DNA of 64,000 nt from Debaryomyces hansenii CBS767 (taxonomy: Eukaryota; Ascomycota; Pichiomycetes; Serinales; Debaryomycetaceae): assembly GCF_000006445.2 (NCBI RefSeq), contig NC_006046.2, positions 868,001 through 932,000 on the forward strand, in the 5' to 3' direction. Below are positions 55,906 to 64,000 of the stretch, one piece after another (positions within the stretch are counted from its first letter, which is position 1; the number at the start of each line of letters is the position of its first letter). The notes below the pieces were generated by a model. It saw nothing but the letters and a program-made list of their open reading frames with translations, was not told the origin of the DNA and searched no databases. The position numbers and the translations under genes are program-made.

Positions 55906-57119
55906 GTTTAGATCCACTTATTTGTTTTTGTACAAGAGAGTCGAATTTTATCAATTTGACTTTTTTCCATATATATAGTGTTATCTCTATTCTATTGACC
56001 TCCATTATTCACATTTGCCTCGGGCTAAATTTTGTGGAGGTGGGGTGAGAGTGAGACTTAATGCTGAAAAATTGTAAGCTTATGAAAACCTATCCAGAAT
56101 AATATATAAATCAGTATTTACGACGCCCTATACTCAGAGATTTACCGATGTATTATATATGTATTATAACAGCCTTTCATCAGCGAATTTGTAGTCCTCT
56201 ATCTCATCCAATCTGTAGTTCATTTTGCTACTAAAAGTGTTGCGATGATATCTATAAAGAAAAATTGAACCGACATTAGAAAACGTATGATTATGAGGCG
56301 GAGAACGAAGTCTTTATACACTGTTAGCCTAAGTGTATGGGCATTATAGCCATTTCATGGCAGTAGGATACTCCCTAATAACCCTAACATGCTAGCATAA
56401 TTGTAGTTACCCGCACTTTTATATTTTTCAGCTGGATGTACAAAGTACTTCAAAGAATACTAAGTAGAAAACACCTACAATATTATAGAAGAATATTCAA
56501 CGGGAGTCGACGTGTTACAGTATGTATTAATCAAGATAAATGGCGCTGGATACAATCCGGATGCCTAAGAGACTTGAAAATAGATAGCTAGACCATTATG
56601 GTTTAGATGATGAAAACTTTTTTTTGTTCATACCACTTATAGAGCTTTCTTGGGAATCGTAACCGTTTTGGTTGCACATGGTTTCTATTGCAATGACCTG
56701 GTATTTTTGTCATAGTTACACTGATATATCTACGAGTTTCCACTGTTGTGTATTATGAATTAATTCTAACTAGTTTTTTTAGTATGTCTTCATTAAGATA
56801 AATATGTCAATAAATACGTTTCATTAAATGCTGACTGTAGATCACTATACTGTAGAAAACTCTTAATCCTGACCGCAGATCATATTACTTATTAACTCTT
56901 GAGGGACTAAATAATATACCAGGTAATAGATAGGTCTAGACATGCGGTAGTAGAACTGACCGTCCTTACTACAGACTAAACGGAGATAGAAACAATTAGT
57001 TTATTATAGGAATCATGCAATACAATTCAACTCGCAGATATAGATTAAATTCCTTATTATACATCAACTATAAAAACCATTAAGACAAATTTTATTTATA
57101 TATAGATTAATCAAAGAAT
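55906..57119. other. Long gap between PEX6 promoter and RPL31 3' end
   Basis: 1214 bp, the longest gene-free stretch. It holds a TATA-like TATATATAG near 55971-55979. An imperfect 38-bp tandem duplication starts at CTGACTGTAGATCAC (56831) and CTGACCGCAGATCAT (56869), with a third CTGACCG at 56956. No tRNA, snRNA, LTR ends or convincing ORF were recognised. A C/D snoRNA-like ATGATGA near 56607 and CTGA near 56728 lack a terminal stem. Confidence 0.5.
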
Positions 57120-57828
57120 TTAAGCTTCATCTTCATCAACAACAACGGTGTGTAAACCCTTGGCAGAAGCAACAGTGACTGGTTCGACTAAAGCAAATAA
57201 TTTTTCCTTAGCATTTTCTTCGTCGTTTCTCTTTCTAGAGATTCTTAATCTCATTCTATTTTCGACACCTTGGACACCTCTCTTCCATAATTGGACGTTT
57301 AATTTAGGATCTAATCTAACATCAGAGGTACCCATGTGTAAAGTGGCGAACTTCTTGATTTCCTTGACAGCATTTGGAGCTCTCTTCTTGAAATGAACAC
57401 CGTGCAACTAGATATTTGTTAGTACTCAACATTCGAAACTTTTTTCAGTCTGAATATACGTATTATGAACCAAATAGCCCCAGACCTCTTATTATTCAAT
57501 AAATTCTTGGTATCCCTCCTTCTATGTACATATTCTTTGTTCATCAATTTTTCTTCACTTCTTGTCTTTCTTAACCTTACTTCTATATTTTCAATTCTTG
57601 GTCTACGTTACGATCATCCTGTACCACTATATCATACGACTTTTATACATTTCGTATCATCATACAATACCGTGGTTATCGTACGTTTCTCTCTGATATT
57701 CTTTTATACCATTAGATCTTCCTGGGTTCATTTAATTCACAATACAAATACAAATTCCTCTCATTATAACATACTCTCTTGTGTAAGTTGATGGTGTATT
57801 CACGGGTAACAACGTCTTGTAATGCCAT
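57120..57828 (-). CDS. RPL31: 60S ribosomal protein L31 (eL31), two exons
   Basis: Exon 1 is 57775-57828 (MALQDVVTREYTINLHKR), the intron 57408-57774 and exon 2 57120-57407 (LHGVHFKKRAPNAVKEIKKF onward). The spliced protein is 113 residues, exactly the length of S. cerevisiae Rpl31. Conserved blocks are FATLHMGTSDVRLDP, LWKRGVQGVENRMRLRISRK and SAKGLHTVVVDEDEA. It lies at the polypeptide exit tunnel of the large subunit. Codon use is strongly optimised (AGA, TTG, GTT). The unspliced frame starts with TTG within exon 2 and lacks the conserved N-terminus, so the spliced model is clear. Confidence 0.97.
57408..57774 (-). other. RPL31 intron (367 nt)
   Basis: Minus strand: 5' splice site GTATGT at 57774-57769, branch point TACTAAC at 57424-57418, 3' splice site ATCTAG ending at 57408. 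The intron length is typical of ribosomal protein genes. An ORF on the plus strand inside it (57465-57791) is a chance frame. Confidence 0.95.
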
Positions 57829-58448
57829 TTTAACTATTGTTTATTCAGTTGATTAAAGGAACTTAACTGTTTCTGAACCTTTTTAATTATGTATGATAAT
57901 TTTTCACCAAACCTCTCGCACTGTACCGGTTCGTCATTGATGAGAAAATTTATCAAAACGCAGTCACAACTTTAAAAATCGAAAAAATCATAGAATTTAG
58001 TACACGTGAGAATACATAGGTCTGACACCTAATAATTGCAACATATGTAAGGACTAGTATGTATGAAGACAGTAACAGACTAGCTATACGGGGAGGCCTG
58101 CCTATGGAGACCTATGGAAAAGGTAAAAATTCCCTTAAACGGAAGAGTTCATGCGTTGATAACCATTGGGGATTAGAATGTATGAGAGAAAGCGAAAGTC
58201 AATGGTTAGGGCGATGTAGTTTGTTTGTAGTTACTGCAAAAAGGTCGCGGTAGAGGTTAGACGACTAGGATAATTAGGAGAGGGCCATAAGCATTACAGG
58301 AAGTATTTAACGTGGCTAAGATGGATACGGAAAAGGTAGCAGATTCAGTATGTGGGTACTACAAAAAGGATTCGGTGGGATTTATATGACTAGTATGACA
58401 AGAAAAACGACTAGTCTGTTTATTTCTGTAGGTCTATTGATCAATATA
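57829..58448. promoter_or_regulatory. RPL31 promoter and 3' region of the next gene
   Basis: 620 bp. CACGTG at 58003-58008, 175 bp before the RPL31 ATG, fits a Cbf1 site; Cbf1 and Tbf1 control ribosomal protein genes in C. albicans. A 64-codon ORF at 58059-58253 has no family resemblance and is probably chance. The purine-rich stretch 58060-58340 shows short repeats such as CTATGGAGACCTATGGAAAA. Confidence 0.45.
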
Positions 58449-59642
58449 TTACTCTAATCCGTATACCTTGTAAATAAACCTGCCCCAGTCGCTGGTCAAT
58501 TCATTGTAACACGACGACAAGTTATCGGAGGCATCACTGGGCTGGTGATTTAATTTAAATTCGTCATCTTTGGTCAAGGAGTATCCGTGCACATTCGAGA
58601 TATCCCACAAGCCTATTGTAGAACATATTATTCTTCCAGAGATATCACCCAGTAGAATCAATTGCACCAAATGCAGTATTGTTAGGGCACCCGGTGGTAC
58701 CGTGGCCATTTCTTCTGACGACGGGAGAGGCAGTATGTGGGACAACACATACGATAAACTGTTCATAGATAATTCATTGACATCGTTCTCAAATGTGTCT
58801 TGGTAGTGCTTGGTAATTATATCGGTTAACCTGTCCTTCTTTGTTCCATTTCGAACGTACACCATGATAAGGATAATCACCCATAGTAATGTCACGTTCG
58901 ATAGATACTGCCTATACATATCGGAAAGTTGGTTTTGTTTCTTCTGTAACACCAACTCATATCTAATCGACTCTAAGTAATTGAGTAACGTATGGTAATT
59001 CTTGGTGATACTGAGTATGACAATGATATCATAGCTCAAGTTGATCAACTTTAGTTGTAAGCCTACTTTCTCCTCTTCAGCGCCCGATGATCTTAGCCTC
59101 AACTGATAACATAGCTTGTATAACTCGTTGACGAGGCTCAAGTTCGGTATAGACCTCAATCTGAGGATCATTATCAACAAGCTATGGCCAATTAGGCCAT
59201 TATTATTTTTTGGTAAAGGATATATTGGTTGTAATCCGGGACTTGGACTTGGTGTATTTCCAATTCCTGAATTCATGGAGCTTGCTCTACTATCATTATT
59301 ACTATTTGGATTTTGGACTTGCTGACCTTGTGGTGGGGCGATATCGTTGTTTTCATTCAAGTACAATGCATTGTTTAAATTAATAGCTTCTTTCTTAGAA
59401 AACGTCAATTGGTTATTAAATAAATGCAATATTAGTCTAATCTCCCATATTTTAAGTAATTCCGATAACGATAAGGAATTATTCTTTAAAAGATAATATG
59501 TTAAATCTATAAGTTCATTATATGGTTGCTTGGATTTTATACCTACCAATAAGTCTTCAATATTGCACTCATCAAGTGGTACATTAGGAAACTTCAAGAA
59601 AAGTGACTCTTTCGAGAGGAATTGCTTATTAATTGTGTTCAT
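58449..59642 (-). CDS. Helical repeat protein, possibly TRAPPC12-like
   Basis: 397 residues, mostly predicted helices. The order of blocks follows TRAPPC12 as I recall it. ELLKIWEIRLILHLFNNQL near 60 resembles the LWEVRLTLLLHTKLF segment. After a Ser/Asn/Pro-rich linker (100-150) comes GLIGHSLLIMILRLRSIPNL near 150 (compare VPFSMRILHAEL). LKLINLSYDIIVILSITKNY near 200 resembles [22 protein letters not shown], where a TPR repeat begins. TRAPPC12 belongs to TRAPP III and the kinetochore in animals; a fungal role is not established. This is a pattern-level resemblance only. The gene is divergent from the small coiled-coil gene (107 bp between starts). No signal peptide; hydrophobic stretch near 245-260 (VTLLWVIILIMVYV) could be a buried helix or membrane segment. 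Confidence 0.4.
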   Translation of the reverse strand: MNTINKQFLSKESLFLKFPNVPLDECNIEDLLVGIKSKQPYNELIDLTYYLLKNNSLSLSELLKIWEIRLILHLFNNQLTFSKKEAINLNNALYLNENNDIAPPQGQQVQNPNSNNDSRASSMNSGIGNTPSPSPGLQPIYPLPKNNNGLIGHSLLIMILRLRSIPNLSLVNELYKLCYQLRLRSSGAEEEKVGLQLKLINLSYDIIVILSITKNYHTLLNYLESIRYELVLQKKQNQLSDMYRQYLSNVTLLWVIILIMVYVRNGTKKDRLTDIITKHYQDTFENDVNELSMNSLSYVLSHILPLPSSEEMATVPPGALTILHLVQLILLGDISGRIICSTIGLWDISNVHGYSLTKDDEFKLNHQPSDASDNLSSCYNELTSDWGRFIYKVYGLE

Positions 59643-59749
59643 ATGTAGTGATTAGTTGTTAGTGCTAGTAGAGTAATCAAAATTTAGCGAGAATTTAAGG
59701 CTCGGATCAGTCTCCAGACAAGAATAACAATTTTAGAACGACAAAACAT

Positions 59750-60226
59750 ATGAGTTCACAAGACGTACCACATAGCGACGAAGGTCAACAGTCCAATCTG
59801 CATGGAAACTTACTTCTACAAGCTAAACATAATCAAAAGAAACTATTACAGGAATCGTCACATTTATCACAACAATTACATAGGACCCTCGCATCCTTGA
59901 TACGAAGCAACTCATCTAATGGCAATGGGTGCCCACCTGTATTAGACAAGATAACGACGGTTCATCAATTGGACCAGGAAATTGATAGACAATTAAAAGA
60001 AGATGTGTCTGTGAACTATGAAGGACTTTTAAATGACAAACAAAAGCTCACAAACCTAATAAATAAAAGTTACAGGAGATTGCAATTCCACTCCCACGAA
60101 GATACTAAGAAACAAACCAGTTCAATAGATTTGTTTCAGCGAAGATCAGAATTAATCGACCAAGACTTGAGGATATTAGAAAATACATTAAAGCTCATTC
60201 AACTGAACAAAGATCGTACTAAATGA
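59750..60226 (+). CDS. Small coiled-coil protein (158 aa), unknown
   Basis: Intact 158-codon ORF. Helical, charged and Gln/Leu-rich: residues 15-50 (LHGNLLLQAKHNQKKLLQES) and 65-155 show heptad-like patterns (VHQLDQEIDRQLKED, LIDQDLRILENTLKLIQ). It is the size and type of subunits of BLOC-1, kinetochore or Mediator complexes, but I cannot place it in one. It shares a 107-bp divergent promoter with the gene at 58449-59642, and its 3' end faces the DUF4050 gene across an ATT-rich microsatellite. Confidence 0.6.
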   Translation: MSSQDVPHSDEGQQSNLHGNLLLQAKHNQKKLLQESSHLSQQLHRTLASLIRSNSSNGNGCPPVLDKITTVHQLDQEIDRQLKEDVSVNYEGLLNDKQKLTNLINKSYRRLQFHSHEDTKKQTSSIDLFQRRSELIDQDLRILENTLKLIQLNKDRTK

Positions 60227-60288
60227 TGATATGAAACCAATATTGTCATAAATGTGCACACATACATATATCTAACTATATATAACTG

Positions 60289-60362
60289 TATATTATTATT
60301 ATTTTTATTATTATTATTATTTTTATAACTATTATTATTATTATCTTATTACTCTTATTATG
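60289..60362. repeat. ATT/TTA microsatellite
   Basis: About 74 bp of nearly uninterrupted TTA/ATT triplets in the 158-bp gap between two convergent genes. Confidence 0.9.
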
Positions 60363-60384
60363 ACGATTAATATGGTTGTTGATC

Positions 60385-61347
60385 TTATGCTAAACCTTTG
60401 GCTGCTCGATCCCATCTTTCTTCTGCAATCCAACCAGCGTTAATAACCTTAATTAGATCACTTAAATTTATACGCTTGTCGTCTTTTAATAACCTTCCTT
60501 TGTCGACTAAATTATTATAAATTCGAACGTAGGAGTTTTTTGGAATATGTGCTATGGACAGCTGACGCAAGTGTTCCTCAGCCCTTAATTCTCCTTCAGG
60601 ATTTGTGATCAACCATTTACTCCGACGATATTCCCATAACATTTCTCCAAGGTTTATCTGGCTTCCTCTTTCACGCAAAGTAGACTTTGAGGTATCTGCG
60701 ATACTTTCCGATGAGACTATCTGTTTAAGCAGCAAGGATAAATCCTCTCTCATCTTACATATATCAACATCGTGATATGAAACCAGTTTTGAACCACCTT
60801 CTTCCTCTTCATCATCTTCGGAGTCGTTACAAGGGGTTTTTGACGAATTCGTAGTGTCGGAAATTTGCCGTATTAAGTCTTGCAACGAAAGACTTCCCTT
60901 TGTCTGAATATCAGAAGTTGCAGTTGTCGATGATTTCAATTCTTCATGTATAGGTTGGACCTTCTGTACATAGTCTTCATGCATTTTGTCTAGACTTTTG
61001 TGCTTTTTAAATTCTTTTAAAAATTGCTCTTCTGTTGATGCGTATCCTTTATTATTCCTTGCTAGCCTTTCGAGTGGATCGTCTAAATCGGTATCAACAA
61101 ATAGATCGTCCACTAGTTCGTCGGTTGTAAAAACTTCGTCAGATAATGATCTTACTTTTAACCTCAACAAGTTCCACAGTATAGAAATATTTTTAATGAA
61201 ACTAGACACTTTTTTTTTGGAGTTGGAATTTTTCCTGTCTGAGGGTGTAGTCTTAGACTGTAAAGTTAGTACTGATTTTGAATTCTTAAGAATAGATTTA
61301 GGTTGAAATGATGAATTCTCTGTCGATGTTTCTATGGTGTCAATCAT
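60385..61347 (-). CDS. DUF4050 (Gag1-like clamp) domain protein
   Basis: 320 residues from ATG 61347-61345. The N-terminus is Ser/Lys-rich; an acidic run sits near 175 (NDSEDDEEEEGG). The C-terminal 90 residues hold the recognisable part: LGEMLWEYRRSKWLITNPEG near 240, then SYVRIYNNLVDKGRLLKDDK near 275 and INLSDLIKVINAGWIAEERW near 295. This follows the DUF4050 pattern W-E-x-R-R-x-x-W, P-x-x-Y-x-x-L-V-x-x-G-x-x-L, I-N-L-x-D-x-x-x-I-x-x-x-G-W. Family members are fungal; some are linked to TORC1 signalling in fission yeast (Gag1). The function in this yeast is unknown. Confidence 0.6.
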   Translation of the reverse strand: MIDTIETSTENSSFQPKSILKNSKSVLTLQSKTTPSDRKNSNSKKKVSSFIKNISILWNLLRLKVRSLSDEVFTTDELVDDLFVDTDLDDPLERLARNNKGYASTEEQFLKEFKKHKSLDKMHEDYVQKVQPIHEELKSSTTATSDIQTKGSLSLQDLIRQISDTTNSSKTPCNDSEDDEEEEGGSKLVSYHDVDICKMREDLSLLLKQIVSSESIADTSKSTLRERGSQINLGEMLWEYRRSKWLITNPEGELRAEEHLRQLSIAHIPKNSYVRIYNNLVDKGRLLKDDKRINLSDLIKVINAGWIAEERWDRAAKGLA

Positions 61348-61661
61348 TAGAAGCTTCTGATTTCTTATGTAAATTTAACTGATAGCCTTTTTGGTTGTTT
61401 TTAATAAAAACTCCCCGATACAAAAATAAGTTTAGGAAATGGCACAGGCAAATATATATATAAAACAATGAATATCTATACTATATCTACTCTAGTACAT
61501 TTCAAACCAGTATCCTTTATCTACAGTTAAACTTTGGTCGGTAAGGTAAGAAAACAAAATAACTTTAAGCACCCAATCATGGGGAGAAATTTTAATGCAG
61601 GAGCAACTAAATGAAATTTGTTATAAACATTTATTAATACACGATAATGAACTATACAAAG
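61348..61661. other. Intergenic, promoter of the DUF4050 gene and RXT3 3' end
   Basis: 314 bp. A TATATATATA run near 61452-61461 is the only feature seen; no RNA gene was recognised. Confidence 0.5.
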
Positions 61662-63431
61662 TTAACTATTGTAGGTGATAGTCGAATCCTTAAGACTCCT
61701 TTCAGGATTCTGATTATCCAATGTTTCGAATTTATGCTTGAGCTTTTTGTAATACGCAAAATTGAAACTCCAGCCATTCTTAGATGATAATTCCTCTTTA
61801 GTTGTCTCCATATCATCATATAATTCGGTTTGATACCTTTTAAATAATGTCTTATCACGCAAATAGCTCCCATAACCTTCCCACTTGACATTATAGACCG
61901 CATACGACAAACCATTATGCTTATTGTAACGGATCCACAGCCTCGAATTAATACCGTTTGCATAATAACCATGATAATCCGGTAACGAAGGTAACAACAA
62001 AATTGTCACAGACAAGTCGCCGTGTATCTCGTTCGGATCGTTCTTAGCATCAAGCGGAGTTATGATATCATCGGAAGTCCATTTTTCATTCCATTCGGTC
62101 AAATCTATCTTTCCGTTAAAAAGACCTAAATGAGCGAGAACTAACAATATATCAGAATCGTCAGTGTATACAGCACTAGCACCACCCCATATTTGACGCT
62201 TGAGTGGAATATTGTCGTCATCTAGATCTTCCTTGAATAATTTAATAAACTTGTAAGGAATCTTAATTTCAAGCAAATAATTGATGTAATCGTTGGCAAG
62301 CGGTGGAATCATAGGTATATATTTGAAGTTATTTCTGAAATATTCTTCATTGAGTTTATCCTCATAATCTTCCTTTAGCTGTTGAAAGCGCTCATGATGT
62401 TCAGGCTTTAATCCTGTCAACTGTGCTGTTTGTAACGTTGACCAGGTAGTAGTTGGATTGTATACTAGAGTACCTAAGTTATGACGAGTAGGGAAAAGCT
62501 CTTTCAAGATTTCAAGTAATTGCGACTTCTCAATGGTAATTCGTTGTGATTTTTGACTTAGTGAACCATTTGGCGATGTTTCAACTACAGCATTCTCACT
62601 GGTCTCAGTAATATCATTAGCTAGTTGGGAATCATTTGTTTGATCTTGATCTTGTTCTGGTTGATTCTTTTCGCTGTTCGGTACTTCCTCTTCAGCCTCA
62701 TCGTTTGCTGGGCTCAAATCTAACTTCTCTGTATTGTTATTCTCACTCTTAATTTCGTCTGAACGGGGCGGGTCCACACGGCTTTCTGTGTTGTGAGCTA
62801 CGTCTCTTCGTTCGGCTACTGGTGTTTCATTTTCATCTCGTGCTACAAGGTGGACATGACTTCCATCATGTAAATTTGGAATGCCATTTGGTGACGATTC
62901 ACCAGGTGAATTGCGATGTATATGATGATGATGGTGGTGATGGTGGTGATGATGGGGATTTGTATGGGTATGTGGAATAGCGGATTGAGTATTGTGTGCT
63001 TGATTATTATGTGAATGATTGAATGAATTGGGGGACCCATGAGAATGTTGACCAGCAGCTCTATCCTGGACTTGCGTTTCGTTAGTTGGAGTAAATGCCA
63101 CATTTGGAGACAGCTTAGCTGCATTATAAAGACCTAGCAATGCCGACTTTTGAAGATTATTGTCTTGAGAGTGCAGTTCCGCATCAGTATCTTCCAATTT
63201 GGCCCTTTTGTTAGCACGTTCATCATTAGAATCTGGCGATTGACTTGAGTAGTTACTACCAGGATGTGACAAATACGAAGATATACCCATATTTGAAGCT
63301 GAAGGTAATTTGTTATGTTGTCTTCCATGCCCGGATAGAAAAGATATTGGAGGAAGTTTTATGTCTGAGCCGGAACCAGAACCATGACGCGACCCAGAAT
63401 CGGCATTAAATTTTGAGTCTTCTGAAGACAT
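61662..63431 (-). CDS. RXT3: Rxt3-type subunit of the Rpd3L histone deacetylase complex
   Basis: 589 residues. The first 300 are low-complexity: Ser/Asn-rich, a run of 11 histidines near 170 and Glu/Asn/Asp-rich segments. The C-terminal 280 residues are the Rxt3 domain: GTLVYNPTTTWSTLQTAQL near 320, IPMIPPLANDYINYLLEIKI near 375, KRQIWGGASAVYTDDSDILL near 415, LVLAHLGLFNGKID, GDLSVTILLLPSLPDYHGYY near 480 and YAVYNVKWEGYGSYLRD near 520. In S. cerevisiae Rxt3 (294) the domain makes up nearly the whole protein. It acts in Rpd3L in the nucleus. In C. albicans-type yeasts the long N-terminus is usual. Start ATG 63431-63429. Confidence 0.88.
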   Translation of the reverse strand: MSSEDSKFNADSGSRHGSGSGSDIKLPPISFLSGHGRQHNKLPSASNMGISSYLSHPGSNYSSQSPDSNDERANKRAKLEDTDAELHSQDNNLQKSALLGLYNAAKLSPNVAFTPTNETQVQDRAAGQHSHGSPNSFNHSHNNQAHNTQSAIPHTHTNPHHHHHHHHHHHIHRNSPGESSPNGIPNLHDGSHVHLVARDENETPVAERRDVAHNTESRVDPPRSDEIKSENNNTEKLDLSPANDEAEEEVPNSEKNQPEQDQDQTNDSQLANDITETSENAVVETSPNGSLSQKSQRITIEKSQLLEILKELFPTRHNLGTLVYNPTTTWSTLQTAQLTGLKPEHHERFQQLKEDYEDKLNEEYFRNNFKYIPMIPPLANDYINYLLEIKIPYKFIKLFKEDLDDDNIPLKRQIWGGASAVYTDDSDILLVLAHLGLFNGKIDLTEWNEKWTSDDIITPLDAKNDPNEIHGDLSVTILLLPSLPDYHGYYANGINSRLWIRYNKHNGLSYAVYNVKWEGYGSYLRDKTLFKRYQTELYDDMETTKEELSSKNGWSFNFAYYKKLKHKFETLDNQNPERSLKDSTITYNS

Positions 63432-63613
63432 ATCGATTGATTACCTATATCAGATCCTCTTCGTTAATATATATGTATATATCAAATGTTTTGACTTCAC
63501 AGGTTGTACACCTCCATATTACAACAGGCGATGGTGAGATTTATACTACAGGTTTGTGTAACGCACGCATCATCGTACTATTATTCGATAACTATCTATG
63601 TACAACTTATATT

Positions 63614-64000
63614 TCAAATAGTACCTAGTTGCTCTCTTTGGTAACAACCATAATGTGCTATCTGGTTATCTTTGCCAACACTCAACACACTGTAACCCAA
63701 TTTTTTGTTGCAAATGGTGCATAATTGCTTTCCACTTTCGACCGTGTATCCTTCACTTTGAGTGGTTTGCAATTTATCTTGTAATTTGGTAGTACCAACC
63801 TTATATAATTGACTCGCAACGCTGGTATCATGAACAAAATCCATCGAGGATCTTAATTGTTCACTGAGAAATTTTTCTAGCTTGTAAAGGGGGAATGTGT
63901 TTGGTAAACTGGTCAATATAAGAAGGATTGACATTTTAGAACCTTGGGTATACAATAATTTCTCGATGGAGGATATATTCTCGTTTGCGTGTTGTAGTAA
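63614..64000 (-). CDS. Vps39/Vps3-type vacuolar sorting protein, C-terminal part (5' end beyond window)
   Basis: The minus-strand frame is open from the window edge to TGA at 63614, 128 codons. No in-frame ATG before residue 23 of this piece is needed, and the frame continues past the edge, so this is a 3' fragment. SILLILTSLPNTFPLYKLEK followed by LSEQLRSS is the Vps39 domain 1-type repeat end. LCTICNKKLGYSVLSVGKDN and AHYGCYQ form the C-terminal C-x2-C...H-x2-C zinc-type motif of Vps39/TRAP1-like proteins. Candidates are Vam6/Vps39 (HOPS) or Vps3 (CORVET), tethers in endosome and vacuole fusion; I cannot tell them apart from this part. Confidence 0.7.
   Translation of the reverse strand, partial: LLQHANENISSIEKLLYTQGSKMSILLILTSLPNTFPLYKLEKFLSEQLRSSMDFVHDTSVASQLYKVGTTKLQDKLQTTQSEGYTVESGKQLCTICNKKLGYSVLSVGKDNQIAHYGCYQREQLGTI

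Noticed and set aside
56606..56732. C/D box snoRNA-like pair (ATGATGA near 56607, CTGA near 56728)
   Set aside because: The flanks do not form a terminal stem, and no guide-like segment next to a D or D' box was recognised.
57465..57791. 108-residue plus-strand frame near RPL31
   Set aside because: It lies almost entirely inside the RPL31 intron on the opposite strand; it is hydrophobic because of T-rich composition.
58059..58253. 64-residue ATG frame upstream of RPL31
   Set aside because: No family resemblance and no supporting promoter signals; the interval is better explained as promoter and 3' region.

Overview
The window is nuclear DNA of a budding yeast of the CTG clade (Debaryomycetaceae/Serinales), most likely Debaryomyces or a close relative. 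The calmodulin, Ura4, Pex6 and Mdj2 proteins are clearly Saccharomycotina. Genes are dense and mostly intronless, and intergenic DNA is AT-rich. The three introns found carry yeast signals (5' GTATGT or GTACGT, branch point TACTAAC or AACTAAC). The in-frame evidence for the genetic code is in REV1: the serine of the Y-family 'SIDE' catalytic motif is written CTG. The LRR protein Sds22 has about 58 leucines and no CTG. Proteins should therefore be translated with CTG = Ser.

Layout. 1-5.1 kb: 5' part of a HOS1 deacetylase gene (runs off the left edge), REV1, and calmodulin CMD1 with a one-codon first exon. 5.4-15.7 kb: a giant NUM1 cortical anchor made of a roughly 32-residue repeat, including two homogenised 96-bp tandem arrays. 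15.9-25.4 kb: SNG1-type membrane protein, a PMT6-like O-mannosyltransferase, tRNA-Gly(GCC), HAP5, TFS1, DIB1 and an orphan gene with a 50-nt intron. 25.5 kb: a 36-codon gene that looks like the a-factor mating pheromone precursor (KDN-Y processing site, CVIV CaaX end). 26.2-35.3 kb: URA4, a Git1-type transporter, an extremely acidic small heat-shock-like protein with a four-unit HSE upstream, the U2 snRNA gene, and the amino-acid sensor SSY1 with short upstream ORFs. 35.8-48.4 kb: DCK1, ACP1, SDS22, a second Hsp20-like locus interrupted by an in-frame TAG but with two strong HSEs, an orphan, GCD7 and MED1. 48.4-58 kb: COQ5, pyruvate kinase, MDJ2, PEX6, RPL31 (with intron). 58.4-64 kb: a possible TRAPPC12-like protein, a small coiled-coil protein, a DUF4050 protein, RXT3 and the 3' end of a Vps39/Vps3-type gene (runs off the right edge).

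The genes do not form one pathway. There are functional echoes: HOS1 and RXT3 (histone deacetylation), U2 snRNA and DIB1 (spliceosome), the two heat-shock loci, and SSY1 with the Git1-type transporter (nutrient sensing and uptake). The items most likely to be missing from an automatic annotation are the a-factor gene, the U2 snRNA, the interrupted Hsp20 gene and the three small-exon or short-intron structures. All identifications rest on reading the sequence and recalled family knowledge; no search was run.
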